From Planctomycetia bacterium (GTDB lineage: Bacteria > Planctomycetota > Phycisphaerae > UBA1845 > UTPLA1), in contig JABTTW010000001.1 of the NCBI GenBank assembly GCA_015075745.1, forward strand, positions 1,612,001 to 1,676,000: 64,000 bases of DNA, in the 5' to 3' direction. How positions within the stretch are numbered: position 1 is the stretch's first letter; every line of letters begins with the position of its first letter. Of this stretch, positions 1 through 10,000 are shown piece by piece. A program made the translations under genes and the position numbers. The notes beneath the pieces are model-generated. The model saw only the letters and a program-made list of their open reading frames with translations. It searched no databases and was not told the DNA's origin.

Positions 1-168
1 CGCCGCCTGAATCGTCTCTGACTCACCGAACAGCGCGGCCTCCGCGTCCCGCAGCGCATCGGCGTCCGTGGAGACGGGCGAGAGAATCTTGGCGAAATCC
101 AGGTGGATTTCCCGATTGTCATCGACGACCAGGATCCTTCGGTTCGGCGTCGTCAGGGGTAATGTCAT
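1..168 (-). CDS. Response regulator, receiver domain (partial)
   Basis: Only the first 56 codons lie in the window; the gene runs off the left edge. The visible residues contain RRILVVDDNREIH, the first beta strand and acidic pair of a CheY-like receiver domain. The phospho-accepting Asp and any output domain are outside the window. The ATG at 168 overlaps the TGA of the upstream histidine kinase in an ATGA arrangement, so the two are probably translationally coupled and form a two-component pair. The output cannot be inferred from what is visible. Confidence 0.8.
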   Translation of the reverse strand, partial: MTLPLTTPNRRILVVDDNREIHLDFAKILSPVSTDADALRDAEAALFGESETIQAA

Positions 169-1757
169 GCCACGACCTCCATCGGTCGAGCCAGCACTTC
201 GAGGATGAAGGCCGCTCCCGTTCCTGGTCCTTCGCTGTGAGCGGTCAGTGAGCCGCCCATTTCCTTTGCCGCCAGCGCGCTGGAGTGAAGTCCGAAGCCG
301 TGTCCGTCCTTCTTTGTGGTAAACCCGTGGGCGAAGATGCGCGTGATATTCTCTTTCGCGATTCCGATGCCCGAATCGATGACTTCGATGCGCACCCGTT
401 CATCCATGACGCGAATTCGAATGGTGACCTGCCTGACCCTGACCGAAGGATGGCCGGCGGCGTGTTTGGCGTTGTGGAGGAGATTGACCAGTATTTGCAT
501 GAGTTTGTGGCGATCAATGTCGACGAGCGGGAGCTTTTGGTAATCGCGGATGATCGCGATGCCGTGTCGCTCGAATGAGGCGGAGCTGAGGCGGAGCGCG
601 TCCTCGAGGATCTCGGAGAGGCAGACATGCTCCATGACGCAGGAGTTGCCCGCGTAGACCTGTTGCGTGGAGACCACGCTCTTGATGTGCTCGAGGTTTT
701 TGCCGAGCGACTCGAGTTCGTTGGCCATGAGTTCCTGCTCGTCTCGGAGGGTGTCGGCGAGCATGGTGAGGTACTCGGGAACGCGACGGCCTCGGTCATC
801 TTCGGAGAGGAACTTCGGCAGGTCTTTCGAGTGCTCATTGAGAAGCGCGGCAACGCGGCCGACCTTCGACAGGTTTGACGATCGAATGCTCTCGGAGATG
901 ATCGATGCAGACGTGTTGACGCTGTTGAGGACATTTCCGACGTTGTGCAGCACGCCGGTTGCGATTTCCGCCATACCCGCTCGCCGTGAGACATCCATGA
1001 TCTCCTGGACGAGTTTCTCTCGCTCCGCCTGAGCCTGTTTTCGCTCGGTGATTTCGCGCCGCAGCGACGTTGCCTGCTCGGCCAACTCGGCGGTGCGATG
1101 TCGAACCTCGTCCTCGACTCCCGCCTTGGTGAATTCCAACTGGGCCCGCTCGTTGGCGATCTGGCGCATCTCGTGCGTGCTCTGGAAGCACATCCAGATC
1201 AGGAAGATGTCTTCGAAGACGACCCAGGCGGCGTGCTCCAGCAGCCGGAAGGGACTGGCCATCGCGACGCCGTAGACCGACTCCGGCCACAACCATCCGC
1301 GAACGCCGTGGTCCACGGCCACGAGAAGGGTTGCCGGAATGAAGACGCGCCAATCGCGGTAAAACGCCAGAAAGGCCAGTGAGCCGAAAACGTGGAAGTG
1401 TGTTTCGATGCGGCCGCCGGTGAGGTGGATCAGGAGGGCGGACCACAAGACCTGGCTTGCGGCGATGACGCAACGCGTCAGCAATGTCGCGGGCCGCAAT
1501 AGTGCCATCGCAATCGGGGCGCTGGAGAGGAGGGCCCCGATGATCAGGGCCGCCCAGACATGGGTATGAAGCAGACTCTTTTCGCCGTACCAGGTTCTCG
1601 GTGAGATGACCATGGCGCAGATGATGCCGCTGACGAACTGTATCGCCATGAGCAGTGCAAACATGCGATCGGTTCGGGCGTAGGTGCGAATGCACTGCTG
1701 CTCGAAGAGCTGATTCGCGCGCCCGGCGACTGCCGGATTTATTTCTGCGTCGCGCAT
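165..1757 (-). CDS. Membrane-bound sensor histidine kinase
   Basis: A 530-residue histidine kinase. Residues about 30-195 hold several hydrophobic segments (an integral membrane sensory region without a large periplasmic loop), followed by a coiled-coil linker at about 200-255. The phosphorylation region reads GVLHNVGNVLNSV with His271. The ATPase domain shows an N box (NLLHNAKHA, about 422-430), a G1 box (IDSGIGI), an F-box-like FAHGFTTKK and a G2 box (GHGFGLHSSA). HNVGN replaces the common HE(L/I)xxP H box; I have seen this variant in planctomycete-type kinases. It overlaps the response regulator by 4 bases and the upstream thioredoxin-fold gene by 19 bases, so the three genes are probably one transcript. 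The signal sensed is unknown. Confidence 0.9.
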   Translation of the reverse strand: MRDAEINPAVAGRANQLFEQQCIRTYARTDRMFALLMAIQFVSGIICAMVISPRTWYGEKSLLHTHVWAALIIGALLSSAPIAMALLRPATLLTRCVIAASQVLWSALLIHLTGGRIETHFHVFGSLAFLAFYRDWRVFIPATLLVAVDHGVRGWLWPESVYGVAMASPFRLLEHAAWVVFEDIFLIWMCFQSTHEMRQIANERAQLEFTKAGVEDEVRHRTAELAEQATSLRREITERKQAQAEREKLVQEIMDVSRRAGMAEIATGVLHNVGNVLNSVNTSASIISESIRSSNLSKVGRVAALLNEHSKDLPKFLSEDDRGRRVPEYLTMLADTLRDEQELMANELESLGKNLEHIKSVVSTQQVYAGNSCVMEHVCLSEILEDALRLSSASFERHGIAIIRDYQKLPLVDIDRHKLMQILVNLLHNAKHAAGHPSVRVRQVTIRIRVMDERVRIEVIDSGIGIAKENITRIFAHGFTTKKDGHGFGLHSSALAAKEMGGSLTAHSEGPGTGAAFILEVLARPMEVVA

Positions 1758-2428
1758 GGTGACATGACCCCATTTGACTTAGCGATCTGAGACCTGCCGA
1801 AAAGCTCGCATCCGAAGACGGGCGACTCGGTGCAACTTGGCTTCTCGCGGCGTGCCAGGGCAATGACGCTGTCTCGCGCCAGATTGCTTCCGGAGTGGCC
1901 GCGCGAGGACGTGATGCCGCCGTGGAACAGCAGCCGACCGTCGGCGTCAAAGAGGACGGCTGCCCCGGATGTTGCAGCGCCGAAGCGCATCGCCTCCCGG
2001 CCATCGAGGTCGACGGCCACATTGACACGGGGGATATCGGACGCGCTTTGCCAGAGGTCCGTCCGGGCCCAGTCGTCGGGCTTTGAGGACGGTTGCATGA
2101 AGAGCACGTGGCAGTCGATCTGCTCCCGGCAGTGACGCATGACGATGGCCAACTCGCCAATGGTGGCTCGCGTGCAGGGACACTTCGGGTGTGCAAAGAG
2201 AAGGAGGCTCAGCTTGCCCGGCTGGCGGGTGATTGGACTGTCCGCCGGCCAGATTTGGCACACTTCGCCTGTTGGGCCCGGCGCACTGCTGTAGTTGGTC
2301 AGCACCGTCATGGCCGCGAGGACCGTTGTGAGCCAGGCGAGCAACAGCCACGCGGGGACCTTTTTGGCGCGGTTACCTCCGTCGCTTTTCAGTGGATCGC
2401 ATGTGTCCAATAAAGACATCGCGTTCAC
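1739..2428 (-). CDS. Membrane-anchored thioredoxin-fold protein (RedB-like)
   Basis: A 229-residue protein with one N-terminal hydrophobic segment (about residues 25-45), then a domain with SLLLFAHPKCPCTRATIGEL, a thioredoxin-fold beta strand leading into a C-P-C motif. This resembles RedB-type proteins rather than a classical CxxC oxidoreductase. The domain probably lies outside the cytoplasm. The later segment VAVDLDGREAMRFGAATSGAAVLF fits the cis-Pro side of a thioredoxin fold loosely, but a cis-Pro is not obvious. A good Shine-Dalgarno (AGAGGTGA) precedes the ATG at 2428. It is the first gene of the overlapping trio with the histidine kinase, so it could feed redox information to the kinase; that is inference from position only. 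Confidence 0.7.
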   Translation of the reverse strand: MNAMSLLDTCDPLKSDGGNRAKKVPAWLLLAWLTTVLAAMTVLTNYSSAPGPTGEVCQIWPADSPITRQPGKLSLLLFAHPKCPCTRATIGELAIVMRHCREQIDCHVLFMQPSSKPDDWARTDLWQSASDIPRVNVAVDLDGREAMRFGAATSGAAVLFDADGRLLFHGGITSSRGHSGSNLARDSVIALARREKPSCTESPVFGCELFGRSQIAKSNGVMSPCATQK

Positions 2429-2640
2429 CTCTTAACTGCTCCGGCCTAATGGATAAGGGAGTCCTGGGATTCTCCAATCCATTCGGCCCGAACGGGTAGA
2501 CGTCAAAGGTCAAAATCGGGTGATCGAGTTGATCGCGAGAAGAAGTCCGCGGTTGTCTCGATATTTACGGACCTGCCGGCGTAATTAGCGAGGTGAGCAA
2601 ACAATCGGGATGTGCCGACGCGAGTCAGTGAAGCAGTGAA

Positions 2641-5301
2641 TTATTCATAGCGGAGCGATTCGACGGGCCAGGTGCGTCCGGCGCGGATGGCCGGGAAGGT
2701 GGCGCCTGCGATCGATGCGAGCACTGCGAGGATGCTAATCCAGATGACCTCGGACCACTTCCAGACGTCGGGTATCTTGTCAAAGGAGTAGGTTTCGGGA
2801 CTCCAGACTCGCCAGTCGGGGTTCAGTCGGGCGAGCCAATCCTGGACGTCGTTGATGTGCTCGACGAAGGTGGTTCCGAGGAGGCCGCCGAGGACGCAGC
2901 CGACGAGGCCGATCGCCCCGCCGTAGGCGAGGAAGACGGCTGCCACGCCCGCGGCACTTCCGCCGACGCTCTTGATGATGCCGATGTCGCGGGTTTTTTC
3001 CTGGACGATCATGTAGAAGATGCAGAGGATGAGGAAGATGGCGACGATGCTAATGACGCCGAACATGATGAGGACGAGGAACTTCTCCTTCTCGATGGCG
3101 GCGATGAAGCTGGCCTGAAGCTCTTCCCAGGTGTGGGCCTCGACGTTGGCCATCAAACGGCGCTCGATCGCGTCGGCGGGCATCTCGTCGGCGAAGCGCA
3201 CCCATTCTTCGTTGATCAGATCGCGCATGCGCATCAGCTCGCGACGATCGCCGCCGTGTTCGGGGCGGAGCTTGATCTGAATCTGGCTGCACCTTGCGCC
3301 GGCCATCCCCGTGCCATCGGCGCGCTGCATGGGCTCCATGGAGAGGAGGGTTTGAAGGGTGTCGAAATCGACGTAGACATTGACCGAGTCGATCTCGTGG
3401 ATGCCGGTGCGCGAATCATCGACGTAGCGAAACGAGGGCTTGGGCGGCGGCTCGGTGCTGACGTCGCCGGTGCGGGTGAGCGGTAGGACGGTGAGGTAGC
3501 ACATCTCGCCGCGGGGATACTTGTAGGATCGATAGTAGTCGCCGGTCGCCTGACGTCGAAACACGATGCTGCGGCCGAGGATGACGCCGGGGAGCTCGCG
3601 ATCTTCGGCGCCTGAGGCGTCGGCGGAGGATTTGAAGACGCCGGGGCCGGGATAATCGTCACCGGGCTCGCGTTGATATTTTTTCTCTTCTTCGGCGCGC
3701 TCTTCGGGCGGGAGAGACGCGAGGTATCGCTCGTAGGCTGCTTCCTGCTCGGGGGTCAGTCGCGGAATACCCTTGTCATCGCGGAGGTAGGTCTGCTGGG
3801 GGCGGGGACCGAGGGTGGTGTCGCCGTATCGATTGTTATAGAAGAGGTCTTCGCCGAACTTGTTGACCTGGACGTACTCGTTGAGGCGAATGCCGACGAT
3901 CGTCACGGCCTTTGTCACCTGCGCCGCGGGGAACTGGAGGATGCCGTAGGTTCTAATGAGCGGCGTGGCCTGCACGACGATGGGCTGATCCTTGTCGTCG
4001 CGCAGCTTTTTGATTCGGTCGATGAACTCCGCGTAGTAGGGATAGCCGGAGAGATTGCCGTCCATGACGAGATCGCCCAGCAGGCCGTTTGCGCGGGTGC
4101 GGATGCTGTCGACGAACCCGCCCATGACGCTGATGACGATGATCATCATGGCGACGCAGAGGGTGACGGCGCCGACGGAGAAGAAGGCGATGCGCTTTCG
4201 CTGCAGGAGGCGCGACGCGAGGAAGGCCACATAGTAGCGCGGCCATCCGAGGAAGGGAGATGCTCGCCACGTGACCCACCACATCGCGGCGAGGACGCCC
4301 ACGAGCAGCATCCACAACCCGGCATTGAAGAGATACCACTCGGGCCGAACCCAGCGAATGTAGGGGAAGCCGAGCCAATGGGCGGGGCTCAGGACGGCGA
4401 ACAGCGTGGTCATCTCGTTGGGTTCGAACCAGAAGCCGTAATAGGACTCGATCGGCTCCCAGGTGATCAGGGCATAAATCGACCACACCACGAGACCGAC
4501 GCGCGCGGCAAACCATGCGGTGCATAGGGGCCGGAAGCGAAGGACGCGAAACGTCCCCGGCCAGCGGATGAGCAGCATCCAGATGAAAACGATCGGGCCG
4601 AGCATGAGCTCGCTGTGATCGAGCCCGTCCTCGGCGACTTCGGCCGGGTTGAAATACCAGGGGAGGCCGGTGAGGCGGCGAATCATCGTTTGGGAGCGGA
4701 TGCCCTGGAAGGAGCTTTCGTCGTCGCGCAGCATCTGCAAGATGATTTCCCAGCGGGGGTGTACGCGATCCTGATAGGTTTCGAGCTCGGTGATGAGTTG
4801 GCGGCGTCGGGCCTGCATCGGCTCGGGCATCTCGCCGAGGAACCGATGCTTCGTCACGTGTTCGACGAAGTAATCCCGCGCCTGCGGTGTGACACCCTGG
4901 CCGACCCACGAGGCGCCGACCGCGGCGTTGAGGCATGTCACCGTGGCCCACAGACCAACGGCGACCCAGATTGTGCCGAGGACGAATGAGACCGCCCGAG
5001 AGCGCGTGGCTGCCTGCCAGTGACCGGCGGCGATGAGCCAGGCGGCGAGGGTTCGCAGGAGCCAAAGGAGCATGTGCCCGGCGGCGACGAATGGGAGTAC
5101 GGCGAGGACGGGCAGGGCGAGGAGGGCCATCTGTCCGGCGGTGAGGGTGATGGGACGGCAGAGGAGCTTGGCGGCTGTTGCTTCAATGACGATGTAGAAG
5201 GCGCCGCCGAGGAGATTGCTCAGGCCGAGGAAGATCAGATACGCGGGTAGCGTGATCGGGGCGAAGAGGGTGAACAGAATCGTGGCAGCTCGGGATCGCA
5301 C
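2641..5301 (-). CDS. LolC/LolE-type (FtsX family) ABC permease with long membrane N-terminus
   Basis: An 886-residue membrane protein starting with GTG, two bases after the lysS stop, so the two are probably co-transcribed. Residues about 370-886 follow the LolC/E plan: a first TM near ASRLLQRKRIAFFSVGAVT, a long extracytoplasmic domain, and a C-terminal FtsX-like block of three TMs (KFLVLIMFGVISIVAIFLIL, a GGSAAGVAAVFLAYGGAIGL-like stretch, and a final helix before RAGRTWPVESLRYE). The first 365 or so residues are additional: about six hydrophobic helices and a soluble insert. Family members act in lipoprotein release or related export with a LolD-type ATPase, but no ATPase gene is nearby. 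Standard LolC/E proteins are near 400 residues, so this is about double. Confidence 0.8.
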   Translation of the reverse strand: MRSRAATILFTLFAPITLPAYLIFLGLSNLLGGAFYIVIEATAAKLLCRPITLTAGQMALLALPVLAVLPFVAAGHMLLWLLRTLAAWLIAAGHWQAATRSRAVSFVLGTIWVAVGLWATVTCLNAAVGASWVGQGVTPQARDYFVEHVTKHRFLGEMPEPMQARRRQLITELETYQDRVHPRWEIILQMLRDDESSFQGIRSQTMIRRLTGLPWYFNPAEVAEDGLDHSELMLGPIVFIWMLLIRWPGTFRVLRFRPLCTAWFAARVGLVVWSIYALITWEPIESYYGFWFEPNEMTTLFAVLSPAHWLGFPYIRWVRPEWYLFNAGLWMLLVGVLAAMWWVTWRASPFLGWPRYYVAFLASRLLQRKRIAFFSVGAVTLCVAMMIIVISVMGGFVDSIRTRANGLLGDLVMDGNLSGYPYYAEFIDRIKKLRDDKDQPIVVQATPLIRTYGILQFPAAQVTKAVTIVGIRLNEYVQVNKFGEDLFYNNRYGDTTLGPRPQQTYLRDDKGIPRLTPEQEAAYERYLASLPPEERAEEEKKYQREPGDDYPGPGVFKSSADASGAEDRELPGVILGRSIVFRRQATGDYYRSYKYPRGEMCYLTVLPLTRTGDVSTEPPPKPSFRYVDDSRTGIHEIDSVNVYVDFDTLQTLLSMEPMQRADGTGMAGARCSQIQIKLRPEHGGDRRELMRMRDLINEEWVRFADEMPADAIERRLMANVEAHTWEELQASFIAAIEKEKFLVLIMFGVISIVAIFLILCIFYMIVQEKTRDIGIIKSVGGSAAGVAAVFLAYGGAIGLVGCVLGGLLGTTFVEHINDVQDWLARLNPDWRVWSPETYSFDKIPDVWKWSEVIWISILAVLASIAGATFPAIRAGRTWPVESLRYE

Positions 5302-5303
5302 GC

Positions 5304-6845
5304 CTATTCCTTGCCGGAGGGGGTGGCCTCCGCGCTGTCGGATGACTTGCCCAGGGGTCGCTGGAGCGGGAACAGAATCACGTCTCGAATGCTTGGCGAG
5401 TTGGTGAGGAGCATGACCAGGCGGTCGATGCCGACGCCGAGGCCGCCGGCCGGGGGCATGCCGTATTCCAGGGCTTTGATGTAGTCGTCGTCCATGACTC
5501 GCATCGTTTCGTCGCCTTCGCCTGCGAGCTGGGAGCTGAACGTCTCTCGCTGCACGGCCGGGTCGTTCAATTCGGTGTAGGCGTTGCCGATCTCCATCTT
5601 CGCGACGTAGGCCTCGAAGCGCAGGGCGATTTCGGGATCGTCCTTCTTGCGGCGCGTGAGCGGGCAGAGGGCCGCCGGGTATTCGACCACGAAGGTCGGG
5701 GCGACGAGATGCTCCTCGACGGTCGCCTCGAAGACCTTGTTCGCCAGGACGGCAGGATCGACCTCGCCTGCGGGTCCGCCGTCTTTTGTTGTCTCACGCA
5801 ATAGCCCAAGTTCGCCGGCCTTGCGCTTGACGGCGGCGGCGTCTTTCAGATCGACACCGGCGTATTCGCGCAGGAGGTCGCTGTAGGTGCGCCTGGGCCA
5901 CGGCGGGGTGAAGTCGATTTCCTGGCCGCGAAACTGCCGGCGGAAACCACCGCCGAGGGCCTCGATCGACTCTACGACGATGCCCTCGACAATGTTCATC
6001 ATGTCTGACAAATCGCCGTAGGCCTGATAGCACTCCATCATGGTGAATTCGGGGTTGTGCTGGGTGCTGATGCCTTCGTTGCGGAAATTGCGGTTGATTT
6101 CGAAGACGCGTTCCATGCCGCCGACGAGCAGGCGCTTGAGGGACAACTCGGGGCTGATGCGCAGGAACAGGTCCATGTCGAGGGTGTTGTGGTGGGTCGT
6201 GAAGGGGCGCGCGGCGGCGCCGCCGTAGATCGACTGCAGCATCGGGGTCTCGACTTCGAGAAAGCCCTGCTTTGACAGGTGGCGGCGGACGGCCTCGACG
6301 ATGCGCGAGCGGGCCTTGAAGGTCTGCATGACCTCGGGGTTGCTGAAGAGATCGACGTATCGCTCGCGGTAACGGACGTCCACATCGGTAAGGCCGTGGA
6401 ACTTCTCCGGCGGCGGGCGGAGGCTTTTGGAGAGGACGCGCAGCGACACGGCCCAGACGGTGATCTCGTTGGTCTTGGTCCGGCCGAGCAGGCCCTCGAC
6501 GCCGATGATGTCGCCGAGGTCGAGGAGGCCGACGAGTTCCCAGCCGGCGTCGCCGACCTTTGCCTTGGAGATGCCAATCTGGATGTCGCCGGTCCAGTCG
6601 CGGATGGTTAGGAAGGCGAGCTTGCCCATGACGCGACGGAGCATAATCCGCCCGGCGGCGCGGACGGAGGCGGTTTCATCGGTCTGGCCGGGCTCGACGC
6701 CGAGGCGCTCCGCGAAGCTGCGGATGTCGCCGTTGCTGCGGACATCCTCAAAGCGAGCGCCGTAGGGCTCGTGGCCGGCCTCGATCAGCTGGAGGAGCTT
6801 CTTTTTGCGGTCTTCGTAGTACTGGTCGAATTCCTGTGTGCTCAT
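5304..6845 (-). CDS. lysS: Lysyl-tRNA synthetase, class II
   Basis: A 513-residue class II LysRS that charges tRNA-Lys in the cytoplasm. An N-terminal OB-fold anticodon-binding domain (about 60-160) includes GRIMLRRVMGKLAFLTIRDW. The catalytic core has RYRERYVDLFSNPEV, class II motif 2 (FEINRNFRNEGIST then HNPEFTMMECYQAY) and motif 3 (GGLGVGIDRLVMLLTNSPSI). The length matches the bacterial family. About 15 residues after motif 3 (ending SDSAEATPSGKE) are non-conserved. Start at the ATG at 6845. The downstream permease follows after two bases. Confidence 0.97.
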   Translation of the reverse strand: MSTQEFDQYYEDRKKKLLQLIEAGHEPYGARFEDVRSNGDIRSFAERLGVEPGQTDETASVRAAGRIMLRRVMGKLAFLTIRDWTGDIQIGISKAKVGDAGWELVGLLDLGDIIGVEGLLGRTKTNEITVWAVSLRVLSKSLRPPPEKFHGLTDVDVRYRERYVDLFSNPEVMQTFKARSRIVEAVRRHLSKQGFLEVETPMLQSIYGGAAARPFTTHHNTLDMDLFLRISPELSLKRLLVGGMERVFEINRNFRNEGISTQHNPEFTMMECYQAYGDLSDMMNIVEGIVVESIEALGGGFRRQFRGQEIDFTPPWPRRTYSDLLREYAGVDLKDAAAVKRKAGELGLLRETTKDGGPAGEVDPAVLANKVFEATVEEHLVAPTFVVEYPAALCPLTRRKKDDPEIALRFEAYVAKMEIGNAYTELNDPAVQRETFSSQLAGEGDETMRVMDDDYIKALEYGMPPAGGLGVGIDRLVMLLTNSPSIRDVILFPLQRPLGKSSDSAEATPSGKE

Positions 6846-6997
6846 AAGAGGCGACGATCATCGGCGATGGCGCGGCGGAGGTCAAAGAACGTGGGCGATG
6901 TCCGGTTCCCCCTAGGGCTCCAATCTCGAATCTGTCGCATGGCCTCTTGGACGGAGATCGCAACCAGTGGAGATGCCTGAAATGATCCGCCGTCAGA

Positions 6998-7027
6998 TTG
7001 ACACGAGTCATCCGCTCCAACTAAGCT
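6998..7027 (+). promoter_or_regulatory. Putative sigma-70 promoter for the propeller-repeat gene
   Basis: A perfect TTGACA (6998-7003) is followed, after 18 bases, by TAAGCT (7022-7027), a poor -10. The downstream gene has a strong AGGAGG Shine-Dalgarno at 7073-7078, seven bases before its ATG. The -35 is convincing and the -10 is not. Confidence 0.3.
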
Positions 7028-7085
7028 AATATCAACCACCAACACGCCAGTTTCTCAGCTGGTTCGGGCAATAGGAGGAATCTCA

Positions 7086-10000
7086 ATGAACAGTGGCCGG
7101 TCGGGGATCTTGCGTCTCACATTCTGTCTGGTCGTTGCCCATGGAGCTTCCAAGGCGGCTGCTCAATGCGCATACGATTGGAAGCCAGGAGATGCGTTGC
7201 CCGGCGTTCAAGGGTCAGTTTGTGCCATTACCAATTGGGACCCGGACGGACCCGGTTCAGAACCTCCACTACTCGTAGTTGGCGGACTGTTTTCAAACGC
7301 CGGGGGGCATCCGGCATCCAACATCGCGACGTGGGATGGAGTGGAATGGCAGGCTTTTGAGCCCGGCTTCGACGGCGTCGTTTACTCGCTCATCGTGCAT
7401 AACGGCGAGCTTTATGCAGGGGGCGATTTTACGTCGGCCGGCGGCCTCACAGTGATCGGAGTCGCGAGGTGGGACGGTTCGGCTTGGCGCGAAGTCGGTG
7501 TTGGCTTCCTGAACGGCAGGGTACGTGCCCTGGCAGTTTTCAACGGCGACCTGATTGCCGCCGGTTATTTCACGAATTTTCCTTTTGTGTCTCTAAATGG
7601 AATCGGGCGATGGGATGGAACCAATTGGCACGGACTTGGATTGGGGTTGCGTGGGCAGTCCGCAACCTACGCGCACGCACTTACGGTTCAAGACGACAAT
7701 CTCATCGTCGGGGGTAGTTTTTCGCAGGCAGGATCAGTCTCAGCGAACAACATCGCCCGTTGGGACGGGGCGACGTGGCATAATCTGGGAACCGGCGTTA
7801 ATTCGACGGTCAATGCGCTAACGATCCATAAGAACGAGATCATTGCGGCGGGGACGTTTACCCAGGCCGGTGGAATGGCAGCCAACCGGATCGCAAAATG
7901 GAGTGGAGTCGAGTGGCAGTCGCTGGGCAGCGGATTCGATCAATCTGCACTTGCTCTAAGTTCCCATGGAAATCGATTGTATGCCGGAGGCCCATTCACG
8001 ACTGCCGGCGGTGTGGCAGCTTCAGCGATTGCTGAGTGGGATGGATCATCATGGATTCCACTGGGTGAAGGACTAAGCGGTGACACGTCACAAGCCGTTT
8101 GCGCTTTGTATTCCAGGGATGACCAGCTTTGGGCCGGTGGATATTTCATCAATGCCGGCGGAATGGAGTCCAGAAGCATTGCACGATGGAGCGACGACCA
8201 ATGGCACGCTACATCGTCGAGCTTCAATGGAAGCGTACTCGACGTGCTCTATCATGAGAATTCAATCATTGTTGCCGGCACGTTCACTCGCATCGGAGGC
8301 ATCGAAGTCGGGGGCGTGGCAAGGTGGGATGGTGCAAATTGGCAGCCCATGGGATCACCTCAATACGACGCCGTCAACGATTTGAGGCTCTTTAATAATG
8401 AGTTTTATCTGGCAGGAGATCGACTCAATCAAAACGGTTATCCGCTGGGATCCGTCTCAGTCTGGGACGGAACCAACTGGCAGAGCGTCGGCGGCCAGTT
8501 TGACGGAACCGTGTCGGCTCTGGATGAATTCGGTGGAGCACTTGTCGCCGCGGGACGTTTTTTGTCAGTAGACGGGACGCCCGCATCAAGAGTTGCGTAC
8601 TGGACCGGATCGGCCTGGCAACAACTGGGCAATGGACTGGACGGCTGGATCAACTCGCTTGGGCACTATGGGGGTAAGCTCGTCGCAGGTGGAGGCATTC
8701 CGCATCCGACCGATCCATTTTGTTCCCTTCTTGCTGAGTGGAACGGACAAGTTTGGAGAAAGTTTTCCCAGCAGCAATGGCTGGGTGGTGAGGTCAATTC
8801 GATTCAGACCGTAGGCGATTCTCTTTTTGCGATCGGGCCATTCAAACTAGCGGCCCACGTTGAGGTAAATGGAATTGCTCGGTGGAATGGCTCAAGTTGG
8901 AGCGATTTGGATGGAGGCTGCCCATTCGGAGTGATTTCTGACTTGACGGCATACAACGAGCAATTGATTGTTTCGGGACAATTCGATTACATCGGGAACG
9001 AATTTGCCAACAATGTCGCGGGGTGGAACGGAACATCATGGTTTCCGTTAGGGGAAGGCGTCAACGGCCCCACGATATCGGTCAATCAGGCGGGCCATCA
9101 ATTAATTGCATCCGGCAACTTTTCAATGGCGGGGAGCCATCCCTCCTATCGGCTAGCCTCCTGGGGCCCGGTCAACTGCGATTGCAATAACAACGGGATC
9201 AACGATTTTGATGAGCCCGGATTCGGCGACTGCAATGTCAACGGGTCACCGGATGTCTGCGACCTGGATTGTGATCTGAACGGAGTCCCCGATGACTGCG
9301 AACTCGGCGACGATTGCAATGATTCGGGCGTTCCCGACAGTTGTGAACTTGAGGGAAATGACTGTAACTCCAACGCGATACCCGATGACTGCGAATTGGG
9401 GCCGAACGACTGCGATTCGAACGGCGTGCCTGATGAATGCGACATCGCAATGACTGATTGCAACCAGAATGGATTGGTCGATCGGTGCGAATTGGCGGGT
9501 AACGATTGCAATGCGAATCAAGTACCCGACGACTGTGAATCGGACGTCGATTTGGATGGTGTTATTGATGCTTGCGACAACTGTCCCATGAAGGCAAATC
9601 CTGATCAGGCCGATTTGGAGAGCGACGGATTCGGCGATGCGTGCGACAACTGCCGCCTATTCCCAAATCCAGGCCAGGAGAACAGGGACGGTGACTCCGC
9701 AGGTGATGTGTGCGATCCCTGTCCCGATGACCCATTGAAGGTGGATCCCGGTCTCTGCGGATGCGATGTCCGCGACGACGCGAATGCCGACGGGGATTTC
9801 TACGCAGATTGCATCGATAACTGCCCGTTCATACCCAATGACGATCAGGAGGATTGCGACTTTGACTTCGTCGGCGATATTTGCGAGCGGGATTGCAACT
9901 TCAACTCGATCCCCGACGACTGCGAATCCGTCACGATCGACTGCGACTGCAACTCGAACGGAGTCAACGACGACATCGAACTTGCGGGCCACGACTGCGA

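Noticed and set aside
245-2196. Long open frames antisense or out of phase within the kinase genes
   Set aside because: GC-rich coding DNA gives long open frames in other phases. Their proteins are Arg/Pro/Ser-rich without recognisable domains, whereas the kinase frame carries all the expected motifs.
9178-9545. Short regular repeats considered as a CRISPR-like array
   Set aside because: They are in-frame codon repeats (DCNxNxxPDDCE) inside a long open gene, with no fixed repeat sequence or unique spacers.
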